The notes below the pieces were generated by a model, which did no database searches, had not been told where the DNA came from, and worked only from the letters and a program-made list of their open reading frames with translations. The position numbers were made by a program, and so were the translations under genes. Below are positions 1 through 7,639 of a DNA stretch of 64,000 bases, in pieces. Origin of the DNA: AWTP1-13 sp963775835. Lineage in GTDB: Bacteria > Pseudomonadota > Alphaproteobacteria > Rhizobiales > Hyphomicrobiaceae. Position 1 is the first letter of the stretch. Every line of letters begins with the position of its first letter. Where the stretch lies: contig CAVZKV010000028.1 of assembly GCA_963775835.1 (NCBI GenBank), forward strand, positions 1-64,000. Direction: 5' to 3'.

Positions 1-385
1 GCCGCATCATGGAGATCGGGCGCGCGGCGCGCACCAAAGGTGCGCAGAGTAGGGAAAAAACTTGGCACGGCACGGCAATTTGCCGAATGCGACAAGCCGT
101 GTGGTCGGGCAGGCAAAGTGTATCGCTTTATTGCGGGGCCACGGCCTGTAGCTACGTTACAATACTGGCCGCGGGTTTTTAGTGCCATCCCTCGGAGCCA
201 GCGTCCGGCCTCGCATCATCGGCTCGTGCTCAGCGGAGCGGTAGCCGCTGCAGGGTCATCGAGAGCCCAAGGAGCCCGCGATGTCCACGGCCTGCTCATT
301 GTGTCCGCCGGTGACCTCACGACAGCAAGCGTGGTATGCCGGCTAGCCGCGAAAAGGTGCAGATGACCGTTCCCAATTGGGAGAG

Positions 386-419
386 GGAAAAAGAAGACCG
401 ACCCGCCGTAGGGTCGGTC
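386..419 (-). terminator. Rho-independent terminator of the small exported protein gene
   Basis: A perfect 9-bp stem (396-404 pairing with 411-419, six-base loop) is followed, read on the minus strand, by a T-rich run (TTCTTTTT, from 395 down to 388). It lies about 50 bases past the stop of the minus-strand gene at 469-711, which fits termination of that transcript. Seen directly in the sequence. Confidence 0.8.
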
Positions 420-468
420 AACGAGTGTCCAGACTTTATGGAAAGTAGGTCTACTGGTCTCTAGCGGA

Positions 469-711
469 TCAGATACAACGATCCGCCGCTTCGAGACAGG
501 TGCCCTTGCGAAGCAGCCGATCGTAGCAGCATTTCTGGCTTGCTTTGCACACCCATGTTGTCGGAGTTCGCATGAGAAACATTGCAGGGGCAGTGCATCT
601 CATGTGGCGAGCAACAGGGCGGGCAACGCCGTCAGCTTCAGCCGCATTGCCAAGGGGCAACGTGAGAGACAGGGTAATCGCGCATGCAAACGCTGAAATC
701 CAACGTGTCAT
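469..711 (-). CDS. Small exported cysteine-rich protein (80 aa), unknown function
   Basis: The 80-residue product has a classic signal peptide (MTRWIS, then a hydrophobic stretch ending near GNAA at about residue 24). A short mature part follows with cysteines clustered at the C-terminus (WVCKASQKCCYD and RKGTC, then a final DRC). The ATG at 711 is chosen because AGAAGGAGG, a near-perfect Shine-Dalgarno, sits just upstream; a longer reading to 840 has no such site. A strong minus-strand terminator lies 50 bases downstream, so this looks like a self-contained transcription unit. Paired cysteines suggest a disulfide-stabilised periplasmic or secreted peptide. I recognise no named family; function is unknown. 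Confidence 0.7.
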   Translation of the reverse strand: MTRWISAFACAITLSLTLPLGNAAEADGVARPVARHMRCTAPAMFLMRTPTTWVCKASQKCCYDRLLRKGTCLEAADRCI

Positions 712-1514
712 CTTCGTCCTCCTTCTAGGGACGAATTCATAAAGTGGGCACCGACAATGGAGCCACCACCCACTTTGCGAATTGTTAGCGGAACCCTCCA
801 CTGCATGAGCCCTAAACTGATTCGCAATGTAAGAGTGCAACTTTTCGACACAAAAGGTCGGACCTGGAGAGTTTCAATGCCCTTGCGGTCTCTGACCGCG
901 CACGCCCAACGACCGCCCGGAATACTTTGATTGGGTAATCCGGGCCGAGGGAAATAAGGGGGGACGAGGGTCGTCGACAAACCTCCGAAGCGAGGCTTTC
1001 CACTAGCCGAGTTTTCTATTCCCAGAGCGGCGCGCCGATTGAAGTCAGGATGCGAGATTGGGGCCGTCGTCACGGCGATAATCTGGGATGATTGGAACGG
1101 GTAGGGTTGTCTGAACTGCGTCATGCGGCCGCGCCTTTGGCAGAGGTGGTCGCGGGTCCGGCGATAGTGTACGCGTTTGTCACTCCGCGCGTAACCCTTA
1201 AGCGTCGGATTGCGCCAATAATGGCCGAGGCCTAAGCGTTTGATGTCATTGGCCCCCAAAGCTGGAAGCCGTCAATCGGCCTTGGGAGTAAACCCTCCAC
1301 TGTTCTAGTACCTGTGTGGGACGATGATCCCTGACATGCCAGTCTCGGCTAATTCGCTTCATGGCATCACCCCGCCCGGCTTAAGCGTGATAAACGGGGA
1401 GACCAGCTAAGCGCCAACCAAACTAGGCTCCCCCTGTTGCTCAGCCCCTAATACGGGACGCAGGGGGCTGGGTATGCTGTTAGACTGGCTGCGCATCCTT
1501 TGCCTCCTGCAGGG
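712..1514. other. Stretch with no convincing gene
   Basis: Open frames occur here but none has a Shine-Dalgarno site, recognisable motif or protein-like composition. The only structure noticed is one copy of a diverged repeat at 1387-1447. Confidence 0.5.
1387..1447 (+). repeat. Diverged direct repeat, copy A
   Basis: Shares GTGATAAA at its start, CAGCTAA, GCCAAC, AAACTAG and CCCCTGTTGC, ending in CAGCCC, with 1972-2035 in the same order and orientation. Small indels separate the shared blocks. About 60 bases; no coding function evident. Confidence 0.6.
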
Positions 1515-1766
1515 TTACGTCGATCCACTCAATCGCGCGCCGCTGAAGCTGACCTGGACAGTGATGCCGTGCCAGTGCTTCGCGGTGCAGACCAATGCGG
1601 CGTTTGTTGGCGGCGGAGCATCCGCATTCTGCACGAAAATGGCCTCGCCATCCATGTAGACCGCGAAGCTATCGTTGCGGTGTACGACGGCGCGGCAGGC
1701 GGCGGTATGCAGGCTGCCAAGGTAGGCTGGGTGCAAGCGCGCTTGCGCTTCGGGTAGTGGACCCAT
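1515..1766 (-). CDS. Possible small hypothetical protein (83 aa)
   Basis: The central part reads like a real protein (RAVVHRNDSFAVYMDGEAI, then CTAKHWHGITVQVSF) with a balanced mix of residues, unlike the arginine-rich opposite-strand readings. There is no signal peptide, no clear Shine-Dalgarno before the ATG at 1766 and no recognised family. It may be a fragment of a larger lost gene, given the degraded surroundings. Low confidence. Confidence 0.3.
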   Translation of the reverse strand: MGPLPEAQARLHPAYLGSLHTAACRAVVHRNDSFAVYMDGEAIFVQNADAPPPTNAALVCTAKHWHGITVQVSFSGARLSGST

Positions 1767-1971
1767 CAGATTGGTTGCTCCGGTGTTCGTTTGCCTTGCC
1801 TTAGTTGGTTCAAGTACCGGAAGGCGGTCACTCGGCAGGGAAATTTTGCAAACGTGATCTCCCCCATCCAGTAAACTCGCCAGAGGTTAGGGTCTTCCGT
1901 ATCCCTGACAATCTCGCCGCCGTTGCCTCTGTTGGGATAATGCTCTGCGCTGTCTTGCACTATGTTCACCC

Positions 1972-2035
1972 GTGATAAAAAAAGAGAGAGAGCAGCTAAC
2001 AGCCAACAAACTAGCCTTCCCCTGTTGCCCAGCCC
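1972..2035 (+). repeat. Diverged direct repeat, copy B
   Basis: Second copy of the element at 1387-1447, with an A/GA-rich insertion after GTGATAAA. The two copies are about 585 bases apart. Confidence 0.6.
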
Positions 2036-2114
2036 GCAGGCTCGGATGCGGTTCGCTAGCAATTGGGTCTGTATGCGTAGCGTCCCCTCCCGTAATGCGT
2101 ACGTGAGGAGTACA

Positions 2115-2150
2115 GCGGCCCGGGCTTCCCTGATCAAGCGCCCGGGCCGC
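2115..2150 (-). terminator. Strong 11-bp perfect hairpin after a small gene
   Basis: Arms GCGGCCCGGGC (2115-2125) and its exact complement (2140-2150) enclose a 14-base loop. The hairpin starts seven bases past the stop of the small minus-strand frame at 2157-2315. There is no U-run, so it may stabilise a 3' end or act as a factor-assisted terminator rather than a classical intrinsic one. Confidence 0.55.
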
Positions 2151-2156
2151 CACGTC

Positions 2157-2315
2157 TCATATCTTCGGCTTGCTCGTATAGCCCCACGTCGCTGCGGCAC
2201 CCATGAACGCGGTGCCGGCCGCCGTTAAGGCTTCGAATGTTCTGCCCTTGATCGCAGCCGCACCGATACTGGGTACGGTATCCAATGCCATCAGACCCAC
2301 CCGACCATCGCTCAC
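2157..2315 (-). CDS. Possible small hydrophobic protein (44-52 aa)
   Basis: Reading from GTG at 2315 (or ATG at 2291) gives a small alanine/glycine-rich protein with the core GAAAIKGRTFEAL and a hydrophobic segment (FMGAAATW) ending GYTSKPKI. The stop lies immediately before a perfect 11-bp hairpin, typical of a short independent gene. The GTG overlaps the TGA of a short upstream reading that has a GGGAGG Shine-Dalgarno, which could give translational coupling. No family recognised; it might be membrane-associated. Confidence 0.4.
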   Translation of the reverse strand: MSDGRVGLMALDTVPSIGAAAIKGRTFEALTAAGTAFMGAAATWGYTSKPKI

Positions 2316-2359
2316 CACGTCATTTCTGAACCTCCCTTGCCGGGTGTTGCAACAGAATC

Positions 2360-2722
2360 ATGTCTCCGTGGACGTGGTTCTGTGCCATTCTGGCAAGTGT
2401 GCTGGTTGCGGAGGGAATTACCGCGGCAGTCAAAGAGGTAAAACGTCATCACACCAGCCCGGCCATCTTCGAACCAGGATCGCGCACAGCTTACGTCGCA
2501 GGAGCACATGAAGCGGAAGACATCTGCTCGTCGCGTAACTGCGTCGAGGAAGCCCTGGCAGCCGAGCCTACTAGCGTTGTGCGCGCAAAAATCGCGACTT
2601 GCGCAAAAGACCCGGATTTCCTCGTCTGGAGTCAGTCGAAATCATCACGAAATTCAGAAAGCTCAAACCATGAAAATTGGCTAAGCGACAGTTTTCCTGC
2701 CTTGACCGAAAATCTCGATTGA
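2360..2722 (+). CDS. Doubtful hypothetical protein (120 aa) abutting the recombinase remnant
   Basis: An ATG-started frame with a hydrophobic N-terminus (WFCAILASVLVAEGITAA) then a hydrophilic, serine-rich tail. It ends at the TGA that directly precedes, in the same frame, the readable part of the serine recombinase. Its last residues (LTENLD) could be the degraded start of that recombinase (families usually have a STxxQxLxxQ-like segment there). Either a small membrane protein or simply open sequence; no Shine-Dalgarno. Confidence 0.22.
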   Translation: MSPWTWFCAILASVLVAEGITAAVKEVKRHHTSPAIFEPGSRTAYVAGAHEAEDICSSRNCVEEALAAEPTSVVRAKIATCAKDPDFLVWSQSKSSRNSESSNHENWLSDSFPALTENLD

Positions 2723-3220
2723 CAGATCGCAGCGCTACGCGCCGAACGCTGCCGCAAGATCTACCGCAAAAAAGTCTCGGGCCAAGACATGCGCAACCGC
2801 CCAGAGCTTGAGAAGGCGATCGACGCGCTGCCAACCAAGGGCGTCTTGGTGCTGGCGGAACGGGACCGCACGACCCGGAGCCTAGTGGACGGTATCGCCA
2901 TTATGCAGCGCGTCCACAAGCGCGGTGCCGACAACAAAGTGCTCGACAAGCCCGGGCTCGATCTCACCACCCCCTCGGACCGAGGCATTCTTGCTCTGCT
3001 CTGGGGTCTGGCCGAGGAAGAGCGCACACAGATCCTGCGGCGCGCGAATGAGGGTCGTATCGCCGCCATCAAGCGGGGCAGCAAACTCGGCCGCAGGCCC
3101 AAATTGGACGATCACCAGCAGAAGGAAGCCATCAAACGGCTCGAGACCGGTGAAAGCTGCCCGTCAATCGCTAAGACATAACGGGTCCACCATGCAACCA
3201 TTGCTCGACTGGCAGAGCTG
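2723..3220 (+). pseudogene. Serine recombinase (resolvase/invertase) remnant with two in-frame stops
   Basis: Continuous frame-2 homology to the resolvase family: QIAALRAERCRKIYRKKVSG, then LPTKGVLVLAERDRTTRS (the conserved D-R-x-x-R segment), LLWGLAEEERTQILRRANEG (start of the long helix) and KLGRRPKLDD. The C-terminal helix-turn-helix follows (GESCPSIAKT-stop-RVHHATIARLAEL). The TAA at 3179-3181 interrupts the helix-turn-helix exactly where a tyrosine codon (TAT/TAC) is usual. A TGA at 2720-2722 cuts off the N-terminus, and the catalytic-serine segment (YxRVS) is not readable upstream. Hence a dead gene, most likely left by a transposon or plasmid resolvase. Confidence 0.85.
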
Positions 3221-3262
3221 GGCTTCCGGCCATGTACCAGAGCCTCTTCGACCCGGCTTGCC

Positions 3263-4177
3263 ATGGTTTTGCTCATTGGACTGCTTTCGCCTAGCCCGAG
3301 TACCGCTCAGCAATGCGACGGCGTCGAGCTAGCCGTCGCCACCAACGAGCGCCGTTGCCTTCGCCCCGGTGGCGGAGAACGGTTCAAGGATTGCGCAGAC
3401 TGCCCGGAGATGGTCGTCGTGCCCGCCGGGGCATTTGTGATGGGCTCACCACCAACGGAGCCGGAACGCGAAGCCGACCGCGAAGACCAGGTGCTAGTCA
3501 CCATCGCCAGGCCATTTGCGATTGGCGCCTTTGCGGTCACCCGCGGCGAGTTCGCAGCCTTCGTTGCAGCGACCAACTATGCGTTGGATCAGGGCTGCTA
3601 CTTCTGGACCGGGACGACGTGGGAGGAGCGCTCGGACCGGTCATGGCGCTCTCCTGGGTTTCCGCAGGATGACCGGCATCCGGTGACCTGCGTCGACTTG
3701 AAGGCAGCCAAAGCCTACGCATCGTGGGTCTCGGGCAAGACCGGCAAGCGCTATCGGTTGCCTTCGGAGACAGAGCGTGAGTATGTCTCGCGCGCAGGAA
3801 CGGACACGCCATTTTGGTCGGGCTATACAATCTCAACCGATGCCGCCAATTACAACGGCACCATTGCTTCTGTCCTTGGCCCGAGCGGAGAGTGGCGCCA
3901 GATGACCGTTCGCGTCGACAGCTTCCGTCCGAATCCTTGGGGTCTTTACAACGTGCACGGAAACGTCTGGGACTGGACCGACGATTGCTGGAACGAGAGT
4001 AACGCCGATAATCCGGGAGACGGAAGCGTAAGAACGACCGGCGATTGCGCTTGGCGCGTCGCGCGCGGTGGTGCCTGGAACTATGGCCCAACCTACCTGC
4101 GCTCTGCTTACCGCTACTGGAACCTCCCGCATAACCGCAGCGGTGTGCAAAGTTTTCGCATTGCCCGGAGTCTCTGA
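3263..4177 (+). CDS. Exported SUMF1/FGE-domain protein
   Basis: 304 aa. A short signal peptide (VLLIGLLSPSPSTAQQ) precedes a full formylglycine-generating-enzyme-like domain: MVVVPAGAFVMGSP, the FAVTRGEFAAF segment, YRLPSETEREYVSRAG, NPWGLYNVHGNVWDWTDDCW, RVARGGAW and the terminal SFRIARSL. The domain spans roughly residues 48-303, normal length. True sulfatase-activating FGEs carry an active-site cysteine pair near the NVWEWC motif; here that first position is threonine (WTDDC), with other cysteines at DDC and GDC, so sulfatase maturation is uncertain. Many exported SUMF1 proteins act in other roles. No clear Shine-Dalgarno before 3263; the frame is continuous with the dead recombinase upstream. 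Confidence 0.88.
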   Translation: MVLLIGLLSPSPSTAQQCDGVELAVATNERRCLRPGGGERFKDCADCPEMVVVPAGAFVMGSPPTEPEREADREDQVLVTIARPFAIGAFAVTRGEFAAFVAATNYALDQGCYFWTGTTWEERSDRSWRSPGFPQDDRHPVTCVDLKAAKAYASWVSGKTGKRYRLPSETEREYVSRAGTDTPFWSGYTISTDAANYNGTIASVLGPSGEWRQMTVRVDSFRPNPWGLYNVHGNVWDWTDDCWNESNADNPGDGSVRTTGDCAWRVARGGAWNYGPTYLRSAYRYWNLPHNRSGVQSFRIARSL

Positions 4178-4273
4178 AGCTTTGTCGGTGATGATCAGCG
4201 GTCGCCTATCACTGGGCCGCGTAGTAAAAAAAGAGCAGCAGTCTTGATCGACTACATGCAGGCGACAGATGCC

Positions 4274-4822
4274 TTACTTTGTTCGCTTCCACACCACGTC
4301 GTCAACTGTCCCTATCTGGGAGGCGGGGTTGGTGTATTTCAGTTCGTCCGCCGTAAGCGTGGTGATGATCCGCTTCTGCGTACCCCCAGTCAAATTTGGA
4401 GACGACGCCGCCTCGATGTTTGTGGTGAGGGTTTTCGTCGTCTCATCGATCGACCACGTCCCATAATTGGCTGTCATCCCCTGTATTGCGGCTTTGCCTT
4501 CCTCCGCCGTGACTTGGTTCATATTATCAGAAGCGAACTTCGGAACGTCGGACCGAAAAATCATGAATGAGTACCGACCGTCCCCATCGAATATGGCGCG
4601 CCCCCTCGGGTTCGGCCCCCAGCGGTCCGATTTGACCCCGTCCTTGGTCATTTGAGTTGCTGACAAGAGCGTCCAACTTCCGACGAGCTGATCCTTGAGT
4701 GACTTTTGCTGACTGACGGCGCCGCCTGGCAGGACGGCAAGCCCCAATAACCCAAGCGCAGATAGGCAAATGAAGTTAGTCGGCTCATGTGGTCTCCCGA
4801 TTACTCGTCCAATGAACGTCAT
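4274..4822 (-). CDS. Exported lipocalin-like domain protein
   Basis: 182 aa from the ATG at 4822, chosen because it opens a signal peptide (ICLSALGLLGLAVLPGGAVS); the longer reading to 4897 adds only arginine-rich sequence. The mature part has the lipocalin-like pattern LVGSWTLLSA, then WGPNPRGRAIFDGDGRYSFM, NYGTWSIDE and LTADELKYTNPAS, as in small exported proteins that pair a GxW start with a beta-barrel. It likely binds a small hydrophobic ligand in the periplasm, but the ligand cannot be inferred. Transcribed alone; a T-run lies just past the stop on the minus strand. Confidence 0.8.
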   Translation of the reverse strand: MTFIGRVIGRPHEPTNFICLSALGLLGLAVLPGGAVSQQKSLKDQLVGSWTLLSATQMTKDGVKSDRWGPNPRGRAIFDGDGRYSFMIFRSDVPKFASDNMNQVTAEEGKAAIQGMTANYGTWSIDETTKTLTTNIEAASSPNLTGGTQKRIITTLTADELKYTNPASQIGTVDDVVWKRTK

Positions 4823-5284
4823 GAAGCGGTGCCTATGCGGTTGCTGCCCATGCTCCCGCGGCTGGAAACGCAGGCCGGATCGACTTAGACTCACCACTTC
4901 CGCGTGCCTCTTCGGCCACCAGCTCCCAAGCCCATTAGGCCGAGGCCTGTGCCGAAGAGCGGCAAAGCGGAGGGAAGTGGTGTTTCTCGACTCTCTAGGT
5001 CTGTGGAATTGCGAAACCAGTCACCTGCAAGAATCTCGCGTCCGCCGCATGACGGACACGCACTAAGGCTATTCCTTGGTAGATCCTCAACCAGTCACCT
5101 AAGGGACATCGGCGCTTTTGCTAGCGATGTGTGGTGTTCCTGCAACGAACAGTCTGAAGACTGAACAAATTCAGGGGTCTCGAGCAGGCTCACGAGCGCC
5201 GTCACCTTGCGCGTGATCGTGGGCGAAGCGCAATACTGCCTGAGCATTAGGTTTGGTGATTGGGCTGCCGACCTATCTCCCAGG

Positions 5285-5968
5285 TCACCAATCACTCATC
5301 CAGGTGAGCTTCTCTTCTTCGGTCGCACCGCGCCATTCGCCGCTATCAAGGTCTTCGACAAGGCAGGGCTGGAACAATCTCCGATTCACCCACCGGTCGA
5401 GCCATTCGCAAAACGATAGCTCTTCCTTGAACAACGCCTTGCCAATGTCGTCGCTCGGCGCAGGATTTGGGTCCCACGCCCAGATCCGAGCCTCCGCATC
5501 CGCACAATCAACGAATGAGTAGATCGCGCAGCCCCAAGTGCACAACGGGAACAATGCGGTGCCGGCGGGACATGCACTAGTCCATCGCCTATGTCGGAGT
5601 TCACTGCGGGGGTGCCTAGCCTCGTCCCCTTCGAGGAGGCCGATGATCCCGTAGCCGGGACCAAATCCACCGTTGCCGACCTGCATGTACAGACGGCGAA
5701 GCAACGAAGGAAGGGGATAACCGAGGACGTGCTCCGCCGCCTCAACTGCCTCGACTGACGTGGGCGGTTTGAGCGGTGGGAGCTTCTCCACAAGTCCCGC
5801 GGCGCGAGCCTCTAAGTGTTCGGGCGTACCGCGACTGTAGATGCGTTGGCTCCCCCTAAATGCCCCACCGCCTGCGAGTCGGGCGCCAGGCACCCCGAGA
5901 AGCTCATCGAGATACTCGCCAGCAGCGACCAGCGCCTGGATTTGGCACAGCACTTCGTCCTCGGTCAT
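5285..5968 (-). CDS. SMI1/KNR4 (SUKH) family protein
   Basis: 227 aa. The C-terminal two thirds carry the SUKH signature: VEAAEHVLGYPLPSLLRRLY, then VGNGGFGPGYGIIGL, with a conserved tryptophan-rich tail (EARIWAWDP, FCEWLDRW). The N-terminal 60 residues are helical and unassigned. SUKH proteins are commonly immunity proteins for contact-dependent or polymorphic toxins, but many stand-alone copies have other roles. No toxin, Rhs or secretion gene is visible nearby, so immunity is only a possibility. No signal peptide: cytoplasmic. Confidence 0.85.
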   Translation of the reverse strand: MTEDEVLCQIQALVAAGEYLDELLGVPGARLAGGGAFRGSQRIYSRGTPEHLEARAAGLVEKLPPLKPPTSVEAVEAAEHVLGYPLPSLLRRLYMQVGNGGFGPGYGIIGLLEGDEARHPRSELRHRRWTSACPAGTALFPLCTWGCAIYSFVDCADAEARIWAWDPNPAPSDDIGKALFKEELSFCEWLDRWVNRRLFQPCLVEDLDSGEWRGATEEEKLTWMSDW

Positions 5969-6186
5969 GCGGCAACCACCTTACCGTCAACGATGCACCG
6001 GCACTGGTATAGCTCCGCTCATATCTGTCGCAAAGACGCTGCCATCGCGTTCGCGACGGCGGTGGCCTGCGACGGGCTGCAGGGCCGCAAAGCGATCGTA
6101 GACGAGGTCTTTCTCCGCCACGGTCCCGATGGTTACCAAGTAGCTGCTCGTGACCTGCATGTACTCGGCCGCTACCCCCGGCGAGG

Positions 6187-7518
6187 CTACTTTGCGCTTC
6201 GCGTTAGATCGGAATTGCCCTGGGACCGGGGGACGTCGATGTGAGTTGCGTACTCCAGGTCGGCTACGTAACCCGCAAGATCACCCTTGTCATGCAGAGC
6301 CTTGCCACGATTGATGTAAGCAGCCACCAGGATCGGGTCGATCTTGATCGCCCGCGTAAAGTCGGCAATGGCCCGTTCGTAGCGACCCTTCTCGTACCAG
6401 ACCAAGCCGCGCTCGTTGTAGGCTCTGGCGTCGGAGAACCCCAGCCTGATTGCCTGATCGAAATCCACGAGGGCAAGATCGAGCGCACCGTTGCGCCGCC
6501 AGTAGATCCCGCGATCGGTGAATATGGCGGGGTTGCCAGGATCGATGCGGAGCGCCAGCTCTAAATCGGCCAGTGCGCGATCCTGATCACCCTTCCCGCC
6601 CCATGCGCTAGCGCGGTGGCGGTGCGCTAGAGCATTCCGGGGTTCAAGCCCTATGGCCGCGTCGAAGTCGGCGATAGCCCCGTCAAAGTCAGCCTTGTGG
6701 AGCCGGAGCAATCCACGCTTCAGGTAATAGGCGGCGTCCGGAGACGGAGTTGGCATCTTTGCCTCGGCGTCGTTGGCAGCGACGGTCGTTGCCGGTGCGT
6801 GCTCCTTGATGGTGGCGGCTGCGCTCAAGTCATTGAGGCGCCGCTGCGCCCGCTCGGCGATGACACGGTCAGCAGCACGCAGGGTATTGAGGAGCGGCAC
6901 ATCCTCCGCTGCGTCGATGAAAAGAATCAACCACGATCGCGCCAGCTCCGCCTCGGGCGCCTCCGAATTGCGAAGCGCGAACGCCCAGATCCGCATAGGG
7001 TCGCCGTTTTCTGCAATCTGCGTCCATTCGCGCGCCAGCGATGCTGAAGCTGGCGCCGGGGTACCCTGGTCGGTCTCGCGGTCGGCAACCTCCTCAGGTA
7101 CAGCGTGTCCGGAAACAGCCACTTTCTGGTTCGCCGCGGGATCGGCCTCGACGACCGCAACGCGCTGCTCGGGTGACGTCACGAATGCCTCCTTCGGCTT
7201 CCCAAGCCAAATCGCGAGAGCTAGCGAAACCCCGCTGACCACCCCGGCGCTCGCAAGCGCCGTGGTTAGGAAGCGCCGCACCTTTTTCTGGCGGCGGAGT
7301 CGTAGATAACGATCATAGGCCGCTCGCCGGTTCGGGTTAACCAGCAGTTCGTAGGCCGCGATGACCTCCTTGATATGCTGCTCGGCGTTCGCATCGCCGA
7401 AATTCACGTCGGGGTGATATTTCTTGGCGGCCCTGCGAAGTGCCGCTCTGATTGCATTTTCGTCTGCAGATCGCGGCACACCAAGGATGTCGTAAGGCGT
7501 CTTCATGTCGGGATCCAA
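6187..7518 (-). CDS. DnaJ-domain, membrane-anchored TPR protein
   Basis: 443 aa. A J domain occupies residues 7-70 with the diagnostic HPD at 35-37 (KKYHPDVNF), so it should stimulate an Hsp70 partner. A single hydrophobic segment at about 84-106 follows a basic patch, suggesting J domain inside and the rest outside. After a proline/alanine linker, four to five tetratricopeptide repeats run from about 260 to 425 (YLKRGLLRLHKADFDGAIAD, ALAHRHRASAWGGKGDQDRA and so on). The TTG at 7518 is preferred because AGGAGG lies eight bases upstream; the ATG at 7506 is the alternative. Glycine/phenylalanine and zinc regions of classical DnaJ are absent (type III). Confidence 0.88.
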   Translation of the reverse strand: MDPDMKTPYDILGVPRSADENAIRAALRRAAKKYHPDVNFGDANAEQHIKEVIAAYELLVNPNRRAAYDRYLRLRRQKKVRRFLTTALASAGVVSGVSLALAIWLGKPKEAFVTSPEQRVAVVEADPAANQKVAVSGHAVPEEVADRETDQGTPAPASASLAREWTQIAENGDPMRIWAFALRNSEAPEAELARSWLILFIDAAEDVPLLNTLRAADRVIAERAQRRLNDLSAAATIKEHAPATTVAANDAEAKMPTPSPDAAYYLKRGLLRLHKADFDGAIADFDAAIGLEPRNALAHRHRASAWGGKGDQDRALADLELALRIDPGNPAIFTDRGIYWRRNGALDLALVDFDQAIRLGFSDARAYNERGLVWYEKGRYERAIADFTRAIKIDPILVAAYINRGKALHDKGDLAGYVADLEYATHIDVPRSQGNSDLTRSAK

Positions 7519-7639
7519 GTCACCAGCCTCCTATGTGACCTGGCGCCCAGTTCTTACGTTATCGTGCCTGCGCCAAGGGCGTCGGAATTCCGCTTACGCC
7601 GGCGCAAGGTCGAGGTGTTAGAGAGCCAGAAGGAAGCGT

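Noticed and set aside
40..366. Plus-strand open frame of 108 codons
   Set aside because: Arginine/alanine-rich, no ribosome site, no family; composition like non-coding GC-rich DNA.
708..1259. Minus-strand frame of 183 codons upstream of the small secreted gene
   Set aside because: Overlaps the start region of 469-711 and has no motif or Shine-Dalgarno.
5987..6160. Minus-strand 57-codon coding-like frame between the SMI1 and DnaJ genes
   Set aside because: Reads plausibly (TSSYLVTIGTVAEKDLVYD) but has no ribosome site or family; might be a fragment.
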